64,000 bases of DNA, from contig NZ_FNEV01000006.1 of the NCBI RefSeq assembly GCF_900100295.1, positions 1-64,000 on the forward strand. Direction: 5' to 3'. The notes under the pieces are model-generated. The model searched no databases and was not told the origin of the DNA. It was given only the letters and a program-made list of their open reading frames with translations. The stretch comes from Salimicrobium halophilum. Lineage in GTDB: Bacteria > Bacillota > Bacilli > Bacillales > Halobacillaceae. Below are positions 16,600-25,207 of the stretch, in pieces (position 1 is the stretch's first letter; each line of letters starts with the position of its first letter). Made by a program: the position numbers and the translations under genes.

Positions 16600-18222
16600 T
16601 TATTCTTCGTTATCGTCTTTGCCTCTCAATACGTCCGATCCGCCACGACGCTTCGTCTGTTTTCTCCAGCGTTTAATATGGATCGTCGGAGATTCATAAT
16701 CATCTGCTGCTTTGATATCTTGAGTGGAAGCTCTCATAAACGACCACGCAAGCAGGAGCATGATGAAGATCAGCGGGAATCCTCCTACGATACTTGCCGT
16801 CTGTAAGGTATCAAGCCCTCCAAGGAACAGGAGTACAAGTGGCATGATACAAAGAGCGAATGCCCAGAACAGGCGGTTCCAGCGTTTCGGTTCTCCGTCG
16901 ATCTCCTTCTGTACGACAGAAGCGAGAATGTAGGAAGAAGAATCGAAAGTAGTCGCAAGGAAAATGATCGCAAGTATGGTGAATACCAACACGAGGAAAT
17001 TAGCGAACGGCAGCTGAGCAATGATCTCGATGATCGTCGCCGGTGCTCCGTTATCACTCATGAAGGCAATAGCATCGAATTGACCTGTCAACTGCATGTA
17101 CAGTCCGAAGTTCCCCATGATACCGAAAAACAGTACGCACCCAAGAGTACCATACACGATTGTACCGAAGATCATTTCACGGATCGTACGGCCTCTGGAA
17201 ATCCTTGCGACGAACAACCCTACAAACGGTGCGTACACGAGCCACCAGGCCCAGTAGAAGATCGTCCAGGATTCAGGGAACTGTGTTTCTTCAAATTCAC
17301 CCAGTGTTCCGAATGGTTCCATCCAGGTAGCCATCTTGAAGAAGTTATCCAAAAGAATACCAAGAGAGTTGAATGTGGTTTCTAAGATAAACCGTGTCGG
17401 CCCGAAGATAAGGATGAATCCTAAGATGAATAACACGAGCCACAGGTTGATGTCACTGAGCACCTTGATCCCTTTCTTAAGACCGGAATAAGAACTTACC
17501 GCAAAGATTCCGGTACAAACAAGCATAATGACTGCCTGCATACCCAGAGTCACCGGGATACCTGTAAGGTAACTGACCCCTTCAGCGATCATCGGGGTTC
17601 CGAGTGCCAATGTCGTTCCGGCACCTCCCATGAGACCGAACATGAATAGTACGTCCACGATATTTCCGACAGGACCATCCACCCATTTGCCAAGAACCGG
17701 ACGTACGGCTTCACTCACTTTAAGTACAGGTTTCTTTCTTACGTAAAAGAAATATGCGATAGGCAGCGCAGGAAGAGTATAGATCGCCCACGCTATAGGT
17801 CCCCAGTGGAAAATCCCGTAAGCTGTAGACCATTGGATCGCTTCTTTCGACTCAGGTGTAAGACCGAATGGAGGTCCCTGATAATAATACACCCACTCGA
17901 TTACTGCCCAGTACAGAATACTGGAACCGATTCCTGCGGCGAATAGCATCGCTGCCCAGGAGAATGTATTGAACTCAGCTTTTTCCCCTTCTTCTCCAAG
18001 TTTTACATGTCCATTCTTACTAAAAGCTACGAAAATCAGGAATGCGAACACCAGGAGTCCCATCACCATATAGAGAACCCCGAAATTACCAGTCATGAAA
18101 GTATTCGCCTGACTGACAATCTCCTTCCCGGCTTCCGGGAACAACACAAGTGGAATAGTTACTAACATTAAGAGCGCCAGCGCGCCTGCAAATGTAGGCC
18201 AATCCATAATTCGTTTATTCAC
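16600..18222 (-). CDS. BCCT family osmolyte transporter
   Basis: The 540-residue, 12-helix carrier belongs to the betaine/choline/carnitine transporter family. The substrate-site signature FYWAWWLVYAPFVGLFVARI, with its Trp cluster, is intact. The unwound helix reads AAGIGSSILYWAVIEW and is followed by YYYQGPPFGL and GIFHWGPIAWA, which is closer to the CaiT-like branch than to BetP (GMGIG). The charged C-terminal tail (KRWRKQTKRRGGSDV) may sense osmolarity. Uptake of glycine betaine, carnitine or a similar zwitterion is likely. The GTG start at 18222 follows AGGAAAGGATG. Confidence 0.93.
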   Translation of the reverse strand: MNKRIMDWPTFAGALALLMLVTIPLVLFPEAGKEIVSQANTFMTGNFGVLYMVMGLLVFAFLIFVAFSKNGHVKLGEEGEKAEFNTFSWAAMLFAAGIGSSILYWAVIEWVYYYQGPPFGLTPESKEAIQWSTAYGIFHWGPIAWAIYTLPALPIAYFFYVRKKPVLKVSEAVRPVLGKWVDGPVGNIVDVLFMFGLMGGAGTTLALGTPMIAEGVSYLTGIPVTLGMQAVIMLVCTGIFAVSSYSGLKKGIKVLSDINLWLVLFILGFILIFGPTRFILETTFNSLGILLDNFFKMATWMEPFGTLGEFEETQFPESWTIFYWAWWLVYAPFVGLFVARISRGRTIREMIFGTIVYGTLGCVLFFGIMGNFGLYMQLTGQFDAIAFMSDNGAPATIIEIIAQLPFANFLVLVFTILAIIFLATTFDSSSYILASVVQKEIDGEPKRWNRLFWAFALCIMPLVLLFLGGLDTLQTASIVGGFPLIFIMLLLAWSFMRASTQDIKAADDYESPTIHIKRWRKQTKRRGGSDVLRGKDDNEE

Positions 18223-18244
18223 TTTTCGTCATCCTTTCCTTCGA

Positions 18245-18350
18245 TTAGTATTGTAACGCCCTTGCACACGGTTTAGTATTGTAACAAAGCCTCTGGATAA
18301 GTCAAAGGTTGTTTCATCCTTTGTTTACAATTAGTGTCTAATATTGTAAT
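18245..18350. promoter_or_regulatory. BCCT control region with repeated TTACAATA-type boxes
   Basis: TTAGTATTGTAAC occurs at 18245-18257 and again at 18273-18285. An imperfect inverted pair, TTACAATTAG and CTAATATTGTAA, lies at 18326-18349. On the minus strand a promoter TTGACT, 16 nt, TACAAT uses the box at 18285-18273 as its -10. The sharing of one motif by four sites suggests a dedicated regulator, perhaps of the GbsR/OpcR type known for osmolyte carriers; that link is inference. Confidence 0.55.
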
Positions 18351-18390
18351 TTTTTACCGAAAAAGTGCTTAGGAAAGGAAACAATCAATT

Positions 18391-18657
18391 ATGAAAAAGT
18401 TTATAGAAAAATGGAAAGTGGATTCTCTCTACGTACCGCTTCTCATCGTGTACCCAGCAGGGTTCTGGCTTCTTCTTGGTAATACAGAATGGCATGCTAC
18501 GACCCTGACCCTTTACATCGTGTGTGTCCTGTTTTTATCTTTTGCAGGATTCACAGAAACTTACGGAGATTCCACGAAAGAAATCGTATTCGGTTACATT
18601 TATCTCGTAGGTGCTGTCTTCTTTGCCATCGCCGGATTGTGGATGTGGCTTATATGA
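18391..18657 (+). CDS. Small membrane protein of unknown function, 88 aa
   Basis: This protein has three predicted membrane helices (YVPLLIVYPAGFWLLLG, LTLYIVCVLFLSFAGF and VFGYIYLVGAVFFAIAGLWM) after a short basic N-terminus. The ATG follows AGGAAAGGAAAC. It diverges from the BCCT transporter gene and shares its control region, which has repeated TTACAATA-type boxes, so it may be co-regulated with osmolyte uptake. No family is recognised. Its stop overlaps the convergent gene by 8 bp. Confidence 0.65.
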   Translation: MKKFIEKWKVDSLYVPLLIVYPAGFWLLLGNTEWHATTLTLYIVCVLFLSFAGFTETYGDSTKEIVFGYIYLVGAVFFAIAGLWMWLI

Positions 18658-18904
18658 AGAATAGGAATGGCAGGATCAGTGGTATGGTGATGATGACTGT
18701 GACGATCAGCCATTCCGTACGTTTCTCTCCGGTTATCTGTTTGTAATAGGATATACCCCAAGCCAGAAGTAATAAACCCGTCATGACAATGCTCCTGAAG
18801 TGCAAGTCGCCGTCTTTATTATTAGTGAAAATAAAGATGCCTCCTTCGATAAGGATAAGCATCCCCGTCATTATATTAAACGCGTGATGGAATGTTCTAC
18901 TCAT
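18650..18904 (-). CDS. Small membrane protein of unknown function, 84 aa
   Basis: This protein has three hydrophobic helices (FNIMTGMLILIEGGIFIF, IVMTGLLLLAWGISYY and WLIVTVIITIPLILPFLFF) joined by short charged loops. The ATG at 18904 follows GGAGATAGC. It converges on the neighbouring small membrane gene with an 8 bp overlap at the 3' ends. The family is not recognised. Helix pattern and ribosome site support coding, but no regulation is visible. Confidence 0.6.
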   Translation of the reverse strand: MSRTFHHAFNIMTGMLILIEGGIFIFTNNKDGDLHFRSIVMTGLLLLAWGISYYKQITGEKRTEWLIVTVIITIPLILPFLFFI

Positions 18905-18957
18905 TCTGCTATCTCCTTTCTCCCTTTATCATACCTCACTTCCCTTCCCTGAATAAA

Positions 18958-18990
18958 CGAAAAACCACCCCTAATCAAAGGGGTGGCTTC
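18958..18990. terminator. Terminator of the acyl-CoA synthetase gene
   Basis: CCACCCC and GGGGTGG form a stem; on the minus strand it is followed by TTTTTC. It lies just after the minus-strand stop at 18992. Confidence 0.85.
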
Positions 18991-18991
18991 C

Positions 18992-20557
18992 TCACTTCTC
19001 TTTATTTCTGAGTTCCACTCTGCGTATCTTACCGGAAGTCGTCTTCGGCAATCCTTCGATGAACTCGATTTTTCGCGGGTACTTATAAGGAGCAGTCTCT
19101 GCTTTCACGTGATCCTGGAGTTGTTTAGCGAGAGAGTCACTTGCAGTTTCCCCCTCCTGCAAAACGATGAATGCTTTCACGACATTCCCGCGAACTTCAT
19201 CCGGACTTGCGACGACTGCACATTCCTGCACAGCAGGATGCTTCACAAGCGCATCTTCTACTTCGAATGGACCAATCGTGTAGCCCGAACTGATGATGAT
19301 ATCGTCACTCCGGCCTTCGAACCAGAAGTAACCATCTTCATCCTTCTTCGCCTGGTCACCAGTTACATAATAGTGACCCCGTTGTGACATCTTCGTCCTT
19401 TCCGGGTCTTTGTAATACTCCTTAAATAGAGCCGGCGTGTCGAGGTGAACAGCGATGTCCCCTACTTCTCCCGGTGGGGCAGGCTCTCCTTCTTCCGTGA
19501 TGATTTCCACTTTGTTCCCAGGAGTTGGGCGTCCCATCGATCCAGGACGTACTTCCATGTCCTTCATAATCCCGACGAGAAGCGTATTTTCTGTCTGCCC
19601 GTACCCATCACGCACCGTAACGTTGAAGTGATTCTGGAAAGTATCGATCACCTCTCTGTTCAATGGTTCTCCCGCGGATACTGCACTATGCAGATGGTCG
19701 AGGGAATAGTCATCAAGATTGTCGACTTTCGCCATCAGGCGATATTCCGTCGGTGTACAGCACAATACGTTCACGCCATAGTCCTGCATCAACTGCAAGT
19801 ACGTTTTCGGGTCGAATTTGCCTTGATAAATAAGCCCACATGCGCCGGTACCCAGTACAGAAAGGAAAGGCGTCCATATCCATTTTTGCCATCCAGGTCC
19901 TGCCGTAGCCCAGACGACATCGTTTTCGTTGATCGCGAGCCACTTATCTGCAGCCGTCTTCAAATGGGCGTACCCCCACCCGTGAGTGTGAACCACCCCT
20001 TTCGGATTCCCGGTCGTTCCAGAAGTATAGGGAAGGAAGGCTGTATCGTCCCGTTGTGTTAGAGCAGCTTCCAATTCTTCCGAAGCTGATGTCACACGTT
20101 CTTCCAAAGAGATCCACCCTTCCACTTCTCCTCCCACGGAGAACAGGTGCAGGTTCTCTACACCTTTCACATCATCGAATTGCCCTGTGAAGGGATGGTA
20201 ACAGGCGACAGCCTTAGCCTCCCCGTGATCGATTCTATACTGTAAATCCTTCGTCCTCAGCATTTCTGAACTGGGAATGACAATAATTCCGGTTTTCAAT
20301 GCAGCAAGATATACTTCGTACGCTTCGATGGTTCTCGGAATCATGACGAGAATCTTATCACCAGATGCAAGCCCCTCCTCTAAGAAAGCGTTTCCAATCC
20401 TATTCACTCTTTTCATTAGTTCCTGATATGTAGTCTCTTTCTTATGCCCCTCACTATCGAGCCATATTAAAGCTTTTCGTTCTTCCCCTTGTGCGTATTT
20501 CTCCATTTCAGAAATAATGTTGTACTGTTCCGGTGCAATAAGTTCTTCGCGATTCAT
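18992..20557 (-). CDS. Acyl-CoA synthetase, MbcS-like
   Basis: This 521-residue ANL-superfamily enzyme activates a carboxylic acid to acyl-AMP and then acyl-CoA. Core motifs are FLPYTSGTTGNPKGVVHTHG (P-loop), DGYGQTENTLLVG, YYVTGDQAKKDEDGYFWFEG and the catalytic Lys in PKTTSGKIRRVELR. Length and the WATAGPGWQKWIWTP segment resemble the medium/branched-chain group (acetyl-CoA synthetase-like, B. subtilis MbcS/YtcI). Exact chain specificity cannot be read. It is a one-gene unit with terminators on both sides. Confidence 0.88.
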   Translation of the reverse strand: MNREELIAPEQYNIISEMEKYAQGEERKALIWLDSEGHKKETTYQELMKRVNRIGNAFLEEGLASGDKILVMIPRTIEAYEVYLAALKTGIIVIPSSEMLRTKDLQYRIDHGEAKAVACYHPFTGQFDDVKGVENLHLFSVGGEVEGWISLEERVTSASEELEAALTQRDDTAFLPYTSGTTGNPKGVVHTHGWGYAHLKTAADKWLAINENDVVWATAGPGWQKWIWTPFLSVLGTGACGLIYQGKFDPKTYLQLMQDYGVNVLCCTPTEYRLMAKVDNLDDYSLDHLHSAVSAGEPLNREVIDTFQNHFNVTVRDGYGQTENTLLVGIMKDMEVRPGSMGRPTPGNKVEIITEEGEPAPPGEVGDIAVHLDTPALFKEYYKDPERTKMSQRGHYYVTGDQAKKDEDGYFWFEGRSDDIIISSGYTIGPFEVEDALVKHPAVQECAVVASPDEVRGNVVKAFIVLQEGETASDSLAKQLQDHVKAETAPYKYPRKIEFIEGLPKTTSGKIRRVELRNKEK

Positions 20558-20626
20558 CCAATCCCTCCATCTATATCATTATCGCTTATATTATACCTAA
20601 AATTCAGATTTTTTTAAATCTAAAAA

Positions 20627-20669
20627 AGACAGAACCGCTTCCTTCGTCAAAAAGGCAGTTCTGTCTTTA
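20627..20669 (-). terminator. Terminator of the YitT gene
   Basis: On the minus strand AAAGACAGAACTGCC pairs with GGTTCTGTCTTT, followed by a T-run. Confidence 0.85.
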
Positions 20670-20677
20670 CACAATTC

Positions 20678-21529
20678 TCAGGAGGCCAACCGTTTGAAGT
20701 TTTCCCCTAGAATTTCATTCATTTTATGCACAGTGATGAATGCATGCTCATCAATCAACGTCATATATTTCTTAAGTTTCGTATATTCTTTCCTGCTGAG
20801 TACCGTAGTGATGACTTCTTTGTCTTCTTTATTGAAAGCTCCCTTGGCCTCGTGGATCGTTGCACCCCGGCCAAGCTTATCCACGATGTAACTGCGTACT
20901 TCATCGCTTTCTTCACTGATGATGACGACTTCTTTGTTGTCTTCGAATTGATCAAGGGCATAATCGATTACGAGCCCATTCAATATGACACCGAAGAATG
21001 CGTACATTCCGACAGCAGGACCGAATACGAACACTGACGATACGGCAATCGCAATATCCGAAATCAGTACGCCCTTCCCTACTTCAACAGAAAAGTACTT
21101 ATTCAGAATCATTGCGATGATATCCGTTCCCCCGGTCGAAGCCCCCTGGTGGAATACTACCGCCATTCCGGAAGCTGCAATAATCTGACCGATGATCAGT
21201 TGGATCAGGATATCGTCGCTCAGAGCCTCCTGAATCGGGAAGTACGTTTCAAGCCCCCATACCATGAAGGACAAAGCGAAGCTTGCATAAATCGTCTTCG
21301 CGCCGAATTGGAAACCGAGAAAAATGATTCCGACAATAAATAGAACAATATTCAATATAATCATAATAAGTCCGAGGGAGAGCCCTGGGAAGATAGTATT
21401 CATTACAATGGATAGGCCACTTACACCACCTGTAGCCAAATCATTCGGTGATAGAAAATAAGTGACGTTTACGGCTACAAATAAAGCGCCTAAGTTCATC
21501 AGCAAAAAGCTTTTTATATGTTTCCACAT
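20678..21529 (-). CDS. YitT family membrane protein
   Basis: The 283-residue protein has an N-terminal DUF161 membrane region (five to six helices, starting LLMNLGALFVAVNVTYFLSP) with GGVSGLSIVM and the repeat motif QGASTGGTDIIAMILNKYF, followed by a C-terminal soluble DUF2179 domain (VVIISEESDEVRSYIVDKLG to the end). Start ATG 21529 follows GAGGGGG; the longer frame from 21550 adds seven residues without a ribosome site. Family members are widespread in Bacilli, and their transport or sensing role is not established. It is transcribed alone. Confidence 0.9.
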   Translation of the reverse strand: MWKHIKSFLLMNLGALFVAVNVTYFLSPNDLATGGVSGLSIVMNTIFPGLSLGLIMIILNIVLFIVGIIFLGFQFGAKTIYASFALSFMVWGLETYFPIQEALSDDILIQLIIGQIIAASGMAVVFHQGASTGGTDIIAMILNKYFSVEVGKGVLISDIAIAVSSVFVFGPAVGMYAFFGVILNGLVIDYALDQFEDNKEVVIISEESDEVRSYIVDKLGRGATIHEAKGAFNKEDKEVITTVLSRKEYTKLKKYMTLIDEHAFITVHKMNEILGENFKRLAS

Positions 21530-21660
21530 GGAATAACCCCCTCGTTTCATCCGTTTATTTTATCTCACAAAGACGGATTATAACGAGGTTTCAACCCTTT
21601 GTAAACAGCTTTGATGCAACTATTATAAGTAATCGGATACAATGGGAAACTTCTGAAAAT

Positions 21661-23370
21661 TCAAGGATTTCCAGGGAGGGTAACGGTCACTGTAGTCCCT
21701 TTCTCTTCTTCACTCTCATAGTGGATGGAGCCGCCTAAATCATCTACGATTTTCTTAGTCACCATAACTCCGAGACCCGTACCTTTTTCTTTGGTCGTGT
21801 AGAAAGGTTCGCCGATATGGATCAATGCTTCTTCAGGAATGCCAATCCCGTCATCCCTGACGACGATTGCCAGACTGTCTTCCTTCCGATATGTTTCCAC
21901 CACTATTTCCCCTTTTTCACCAACTGCTTCCACGGCATTCTTCACCAGGTTCAATAGCACTTGCTTCAACCTTTTTTCATCTGTAAAAAGGATTGAATCT
22001 TCGGAAGCATTCTTATAACTAAGAGAAAGATCATTATCTTCCGTGTCTTTTTTCATCAGATTCAGTGTATAGGAAATGATCTCGGAGACATCTACTTCCT
22101 TTTTCTCGGTTTTGGAACCCGGTTTTACAAGAAACAGAAAATCCTGAACGATCGTTTCCATCCGTTCCACTTCTTTCAGCACCACACTCTGATATTCCTT
22201 CTGCATTTCCGGGTTGGCTTCTCCTATCTGAAGAAACCCTTTGATGACCGTCAGCGGATTTTTGATTTCATGAGCGATCCCCGCACTCATTTGAGAAATG
22301 ACGGAGAGGTGATCCGATTTCCGTTCCAGATAGGCAGCTTTTTTATCATTAGTGATATCTCTGGTCGTCCCCACCACATATTGATTTCCTTCGTGAATGA
22401 GGGGAAACCCTGTAACCCTGACCCATCTTACGCTTTCTCTTCCTGGGACCCGGACATCGACTTTCGACTTCCTTTCACTCATCTGTTCCAGTGATTGATC
22501 CAACCTCTTTCTGTCAGCAGGATGGATGAACTGTTTCAACGTCTCCGGAGCTTCATTTCCGGAGATGCTTTCTCCGAAGAACCTTTTGATCGAAGGGCTC
22601 AGATAGTGAAATTGTCGGAAGGAGGGGTCTGCTATCCAGAACACATCATTGGTGTGCTTTTCCATCAGATGGACGGTTTCTTCTGATGGGATAGCGCCTT
22701 CTTCTTTTCCGCTCTTTTCATGACCGAAAACCGCCAATCCCTGATGGGAAGGATAGACACTGAAATGGCACTCCTCTTCATCATGAGAAAATTGGAAGTC
22801 CTGTTTTTGATTCGTATCTCTGGCGAAGAGACAGTTTCTTATGAAGAGCGAACCAGTTTCGCCAACCATGACTTTCGACAGTTTTTCATAATAATGTTCA
22901 GATAAAGATACCTCGGCCATCTCTTCCATCAATGAATTCACATAGATGATCTCCAGCTTTTCGTTTAAAATCAGAAGTCCCATGGTAAGCTTCTCTTCTA
23001 AAGGAACAGAAGAAGTTACGGACGGCGGAGAGGAGGATGGTTGAAGAATCGCTATCCATTTATGGGCATTCATCCTTTGAAGACGGCACACGAAATCCCT
23101 TTGGTTCACACAAACGGAAAATCTCTGAACCCCATCGTTCGCCGTATTTTCCAATGATTCGGTGAACCGCTTCCGATCATCTTCTCCCATCATAGAGAGC
23201 CAATCATTTATGGAAACTATGGAAGAACTTATACTATTTTTAAATTTATTCGTCACATTCATTTCCTTTGTCGCCATATCTCCTATGCAGGCAATCGAAT
23301 CATTCAAATCGAGAACTTGCATCATTTCATCGATATCAAAAAGATCGGTACTCTTTTCTTTGATTTTCAA
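21661..23370 (-). CDS. Orphan PAS sensor histidine kinase, KinA/KinE type
   Basis: The 569-residue kinase has no membrane segment. The start is taken as TTG 23370, 7 nt after GAGG. Two or three PAS-like regions fill residues 1-345 (the last contains DVFWIADPSF and WVRVTGFPLIHEGNQYVVGT). They are followed by HisKA with the phospho-acceptor in MSAGIAHEIKNPLTVIKGFL and an HATPase domain with VLLNLVKNAVEA, VRDDGIGIP and GTGLGVMV. The H-box matches sporulation kinases that feed the Spo0F-Spo0B-Spo0A phosphorelay. No response regulator is adjacent. The signal sensed is unknown. Confidence 0.88.
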   Translation of the reverse strand: MKIKEKSTDLFDIDEMMQVLDLNDSIACIGDMATKEMNVTNKFKNSISSSIVSINDWLSMMGEDDRKRFTESLENTANDGVQRFSVCVNQRDFVCRLQRMNAHKWIAILQPSSSPPSVTSSVPLEEKLTMGLLILNEKLEIIYVNSLMEEMAEVSLSEHYYEKLSKVMVGETGSLFIRNCLFARDTNQKQDFQFSHDEEECHFSVYPSHQGLAVFGHEKSGKEEGAIPSEETVHLMEKHTNDVFWIADPSFRQFHYLSPSIKRFFGESISGNEAPETLKQFIHPADRKRLDQSLEQMSERKSKVDVRVPGRESVRWVRVTGFPLIHEGNQYVVGTTRDITNDKKAAYLERKSDHLSVISQMSAGIAHEIKNPLTVIKGFLQIGEANPEMQKEYQSVVLKEVERMETIVQDFLFLVKPGSKTEKKEVDVSEIISYTLNLMKKDTEDNDLSLSYKNASEDSILFTDEKRLKQVLLNLVKNAVEAVGEKGEIVVETYRKEDSLAIVVRDDGIGIPEEALIHIGEPFYTTKEKGTGLGVMVTKKIVDDLGGSIHYESEEEKGTTVTVTLPGNP

Positions 23371-23473
23371 TGGCAAACCTCATTTCTATAAAGAATCCGA
23401 TGATTATAAGGAAACGCATCATTCATTATAACGCATGAAAGGAAATTTTTGAATATTTAGTGACAAATAGGTA

Positions 23474-24343
23474 TTATTTTTTTCCCATCAGACTTCGCCA
23501 GAGCAACAAAGCCGCATAACTTCGATAAGGCGCCCACCTTTCACTTTCCGGAATCATTTCCGACCGATCAGGCTTCGTATCCAAATCGAAATATTTCTTC
23601 CATGCATTCTGTATTCCTACATCTGCTTCGGGAAAAAGATCCGGACGCCCCAGTCCCGTCATCAGCCAGTTTTGAGCTGTCCATTTCCCGATCCCTCTTA
23701 TTTTCGTCAGGCTATTCTTTGTCTCCTCATCCGTCATGGAATAAAAACTATGTAAATCCACCTCCCCCTTTACGATCTTCCGTGAAGTATCGATGACATA
23801 TTCCGCTTTTCTCCCGCTGAACTGAAGCTTTCTCAAATCCTCGTAAGATAAGGATGCTACGGTTTCCGGAGTCGGATAAAACCACACACCCCGCCATTTG
23901 TAGCCATATTCCTGTACGAATCGGGTGCTCAGCGTATAAGCGAAGGATGTATTCAGCTGCTGATGTATAATGACCCTCATCAACGCATCGTAAGGATGGA
24001 AACTTTTCACTACAGGTGTCGCGGGAAATTCTTTTTGAAGTTCAGCTAAAGAAGTCTCTTTGAAATGGTCCTCTATTTCATTTATATTACGATTCCATAG
24101 AAATATGTCGGAAACACGTTCCAAAAGGTAGTCTTTCTCCTTTTCCCCTTCTAAGAGAAAGACCGGCTCTTCAGTGGTTCCTATTGATGTGACACGAACT
24201 ACATCCCTTACATCCCTATCAGAAACAGGTATATCCACCCACTTCTTTTCTCTGTCCAAGTGAATCAAAGGGTCTTCCTCCATCCGTTCCAGAACAAAAT
24301 CAAAATCATACTTGAATGGCAGTGTTACTGTTTCCCTCCACAT
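23474..24343 (-). CDS. DNA-3-methyladenine glycosylase, AlkA type
   Basis: This 289-residue base-excision enzyme has the HhH-GPD core: FHPYDALMRVIIHQQLN, the hairpin KIRGIGKWTAQNWLMTGLG and the catalytic Asp in FPEADVGIQNAW. The N-terminal domain is AlkA-like. It corresponds to B. subtilis YfjP and is 20 bp upstream of nothing else on the same strand except a close convergent neighbour order yfjP-pdaA, which matches the B. subtilis yfjP-yfjS region. The ATG at 24343 follows AAAGGAGAGG. It removes alkylated purines from DNA. Confidence 0.9.
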   Translation of the reverse strand: MWRETVTLPFKYDFDFVLERMEEDPLIHLDREKKWVDIPVSDRDVRDVVRVTSIGTTEEPVFLLEGEKEKDYLLERVSDIFLWNRNINEIEDHFKETSLAELQKEFPATPVVKSFHPYDALMRVIIHQQLNTSFAYTLSTRFVQEYGYKWRGVWFYPTPETVASLSYEDLRKLQFSGRKAEYVIDTSRKIVKGEVDLHSFYSMTDEETKNSLTKIRGIGKWTAQNWLMTGLGRPDLFPEADVGIQNAWKKYFDLDTKPDRSEMIPESERWAPYRSYAALLLWRSLMGKK

Positions 24344-24363
24344 TCTCCCCTCTCCTTTCTATA

Positions 24364-25143
24364 TCAGCGAATTCCACTCATCGGGAGCAGCACGTTTTCT
24401 TGTGCCAGCAATTCATTCAATGTCCCGAATTCGTAGCCCCTTTTTCTCATTTCATCGATGAATGGGGCAAGGGCGTCCTTATTATCTTCAGAGACCGTAT
24501 GAAGTAAAACGACCGCTCCCGGGTGTACCTGCTCTACAAGGGTCTGATAAGCATGCTCCCATCCTTTTTGACGGTCGGTATTCCAGTCCACGAAGGCGAG
24601 AGACCAGAATGCGTGAATATACCCCATTTCTCTGGTCCACTCCAGGGATCGTTCATTGAATGTACCTTTCGGCGGGCGCAAAAACGTCATAGTCTCCTGA
24701 GACGTAAGCTTCTTCACTTCTTCTTCCAGTTTCTTCACATCCTGCTTCAATTCCTCTTTTGAAAGCGTCGTGAAATCACGATGGCTGTAGGAATGGTTCC
24801 CAATCAAATGACCATCCCTGTTCATCTGCTTTACTAGCTCTGGAGCGCTCTTCACGTAGTGTCCCGTCAGAAAAAAGGTGGCCGGCACATCTTTTTTCCT
24901 TAATACTTGAAGTACTTCTTCGGTGTAGCCCTGCTCATACCCGTTGTCGAACGTCAAATAAATTTTCCTATTTTCCCCATTCCCTTTATACAGAGCGTCA
25001 AACGGTTCTACCAGTGATGTATAACGACCGAATTCAGGTGCCACCTCTTTTTCGTCGGATTTCTTATACCCCCAGCTTTCTGCATAGCCTACGGTAGGGA
25101 GACATAAAATGAATATGCAAAGAATCATCAACTTTCTCATCAT
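24364..25143 (-). CDS. pdaA: Peptidoglycan delta-lactam deacetylase PdaA
   Basis: PdaA deacetylates muramic acid in the spore cortex, the step toward muramic-delta-lactam. The 259-residue protein has a cleavable signal peptide ending VGYA and a NodB-type polysaccharide deacetylase domain. The first motif reads LTFDNGYEQGYT, with the Asp-Asn form typical of PdaA instead of Asp-Asp; the metal motif is NHSYSH, followed by RPPKGTFNE and FVDWN. The start is taken as ATG 25143, because the upstream ATG at 25158 falls in the terminator stem of the previous gene, whose GTGAGG is the likely ribosome site. It is 20 bp upstream of the alkA-type gene. Confidence 0.92.
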   Translation of the reverse strand: MMRKLMILCIFILCLPTVGYAESWGYKKSDEKEVAPEFGRYTSLVEPFDALYKGNGENRKIYLTFDNGYEQGYTEEVLQVLRKKDVPATFFLTGHYVKSAPELVKQMNRDGHLIGNHSYSHRDFTTLSKEELKQDVKKLEEEVKKLTSQETMTFLRPPKGTFNERSLEWTREMGYIHAFWSLAFVDWNTDRQKGWEHAYQTLVEQVHPGAVVLLHTVSEDNKDALAPFIDEMRKRGYEFGTLNELLAQENVLLPMSGIR

Positions 25144-25146
25144 AAT

Positions 25147-25187
25147 AAAAAACCTCACTTTTTTCTTTAGTGTGCAAAAAGTGAGGC
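25147..25187 (-). terminator. Terminator of yuiF-like gene that carries the pdaA ribosome site
   Basis: On the minus strand CCTCACTTTTT pairs with AAAAAGTGAGG, followed by six Ts. The 3' arm GTGAGG lies 8 nt before the pdaA ATG, so the same sequence ends one gene and starts the next. Confidence 0.8.
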
Positions 25188-25207
25188 ATTCTTATAGGTG
25201 GCAATTA

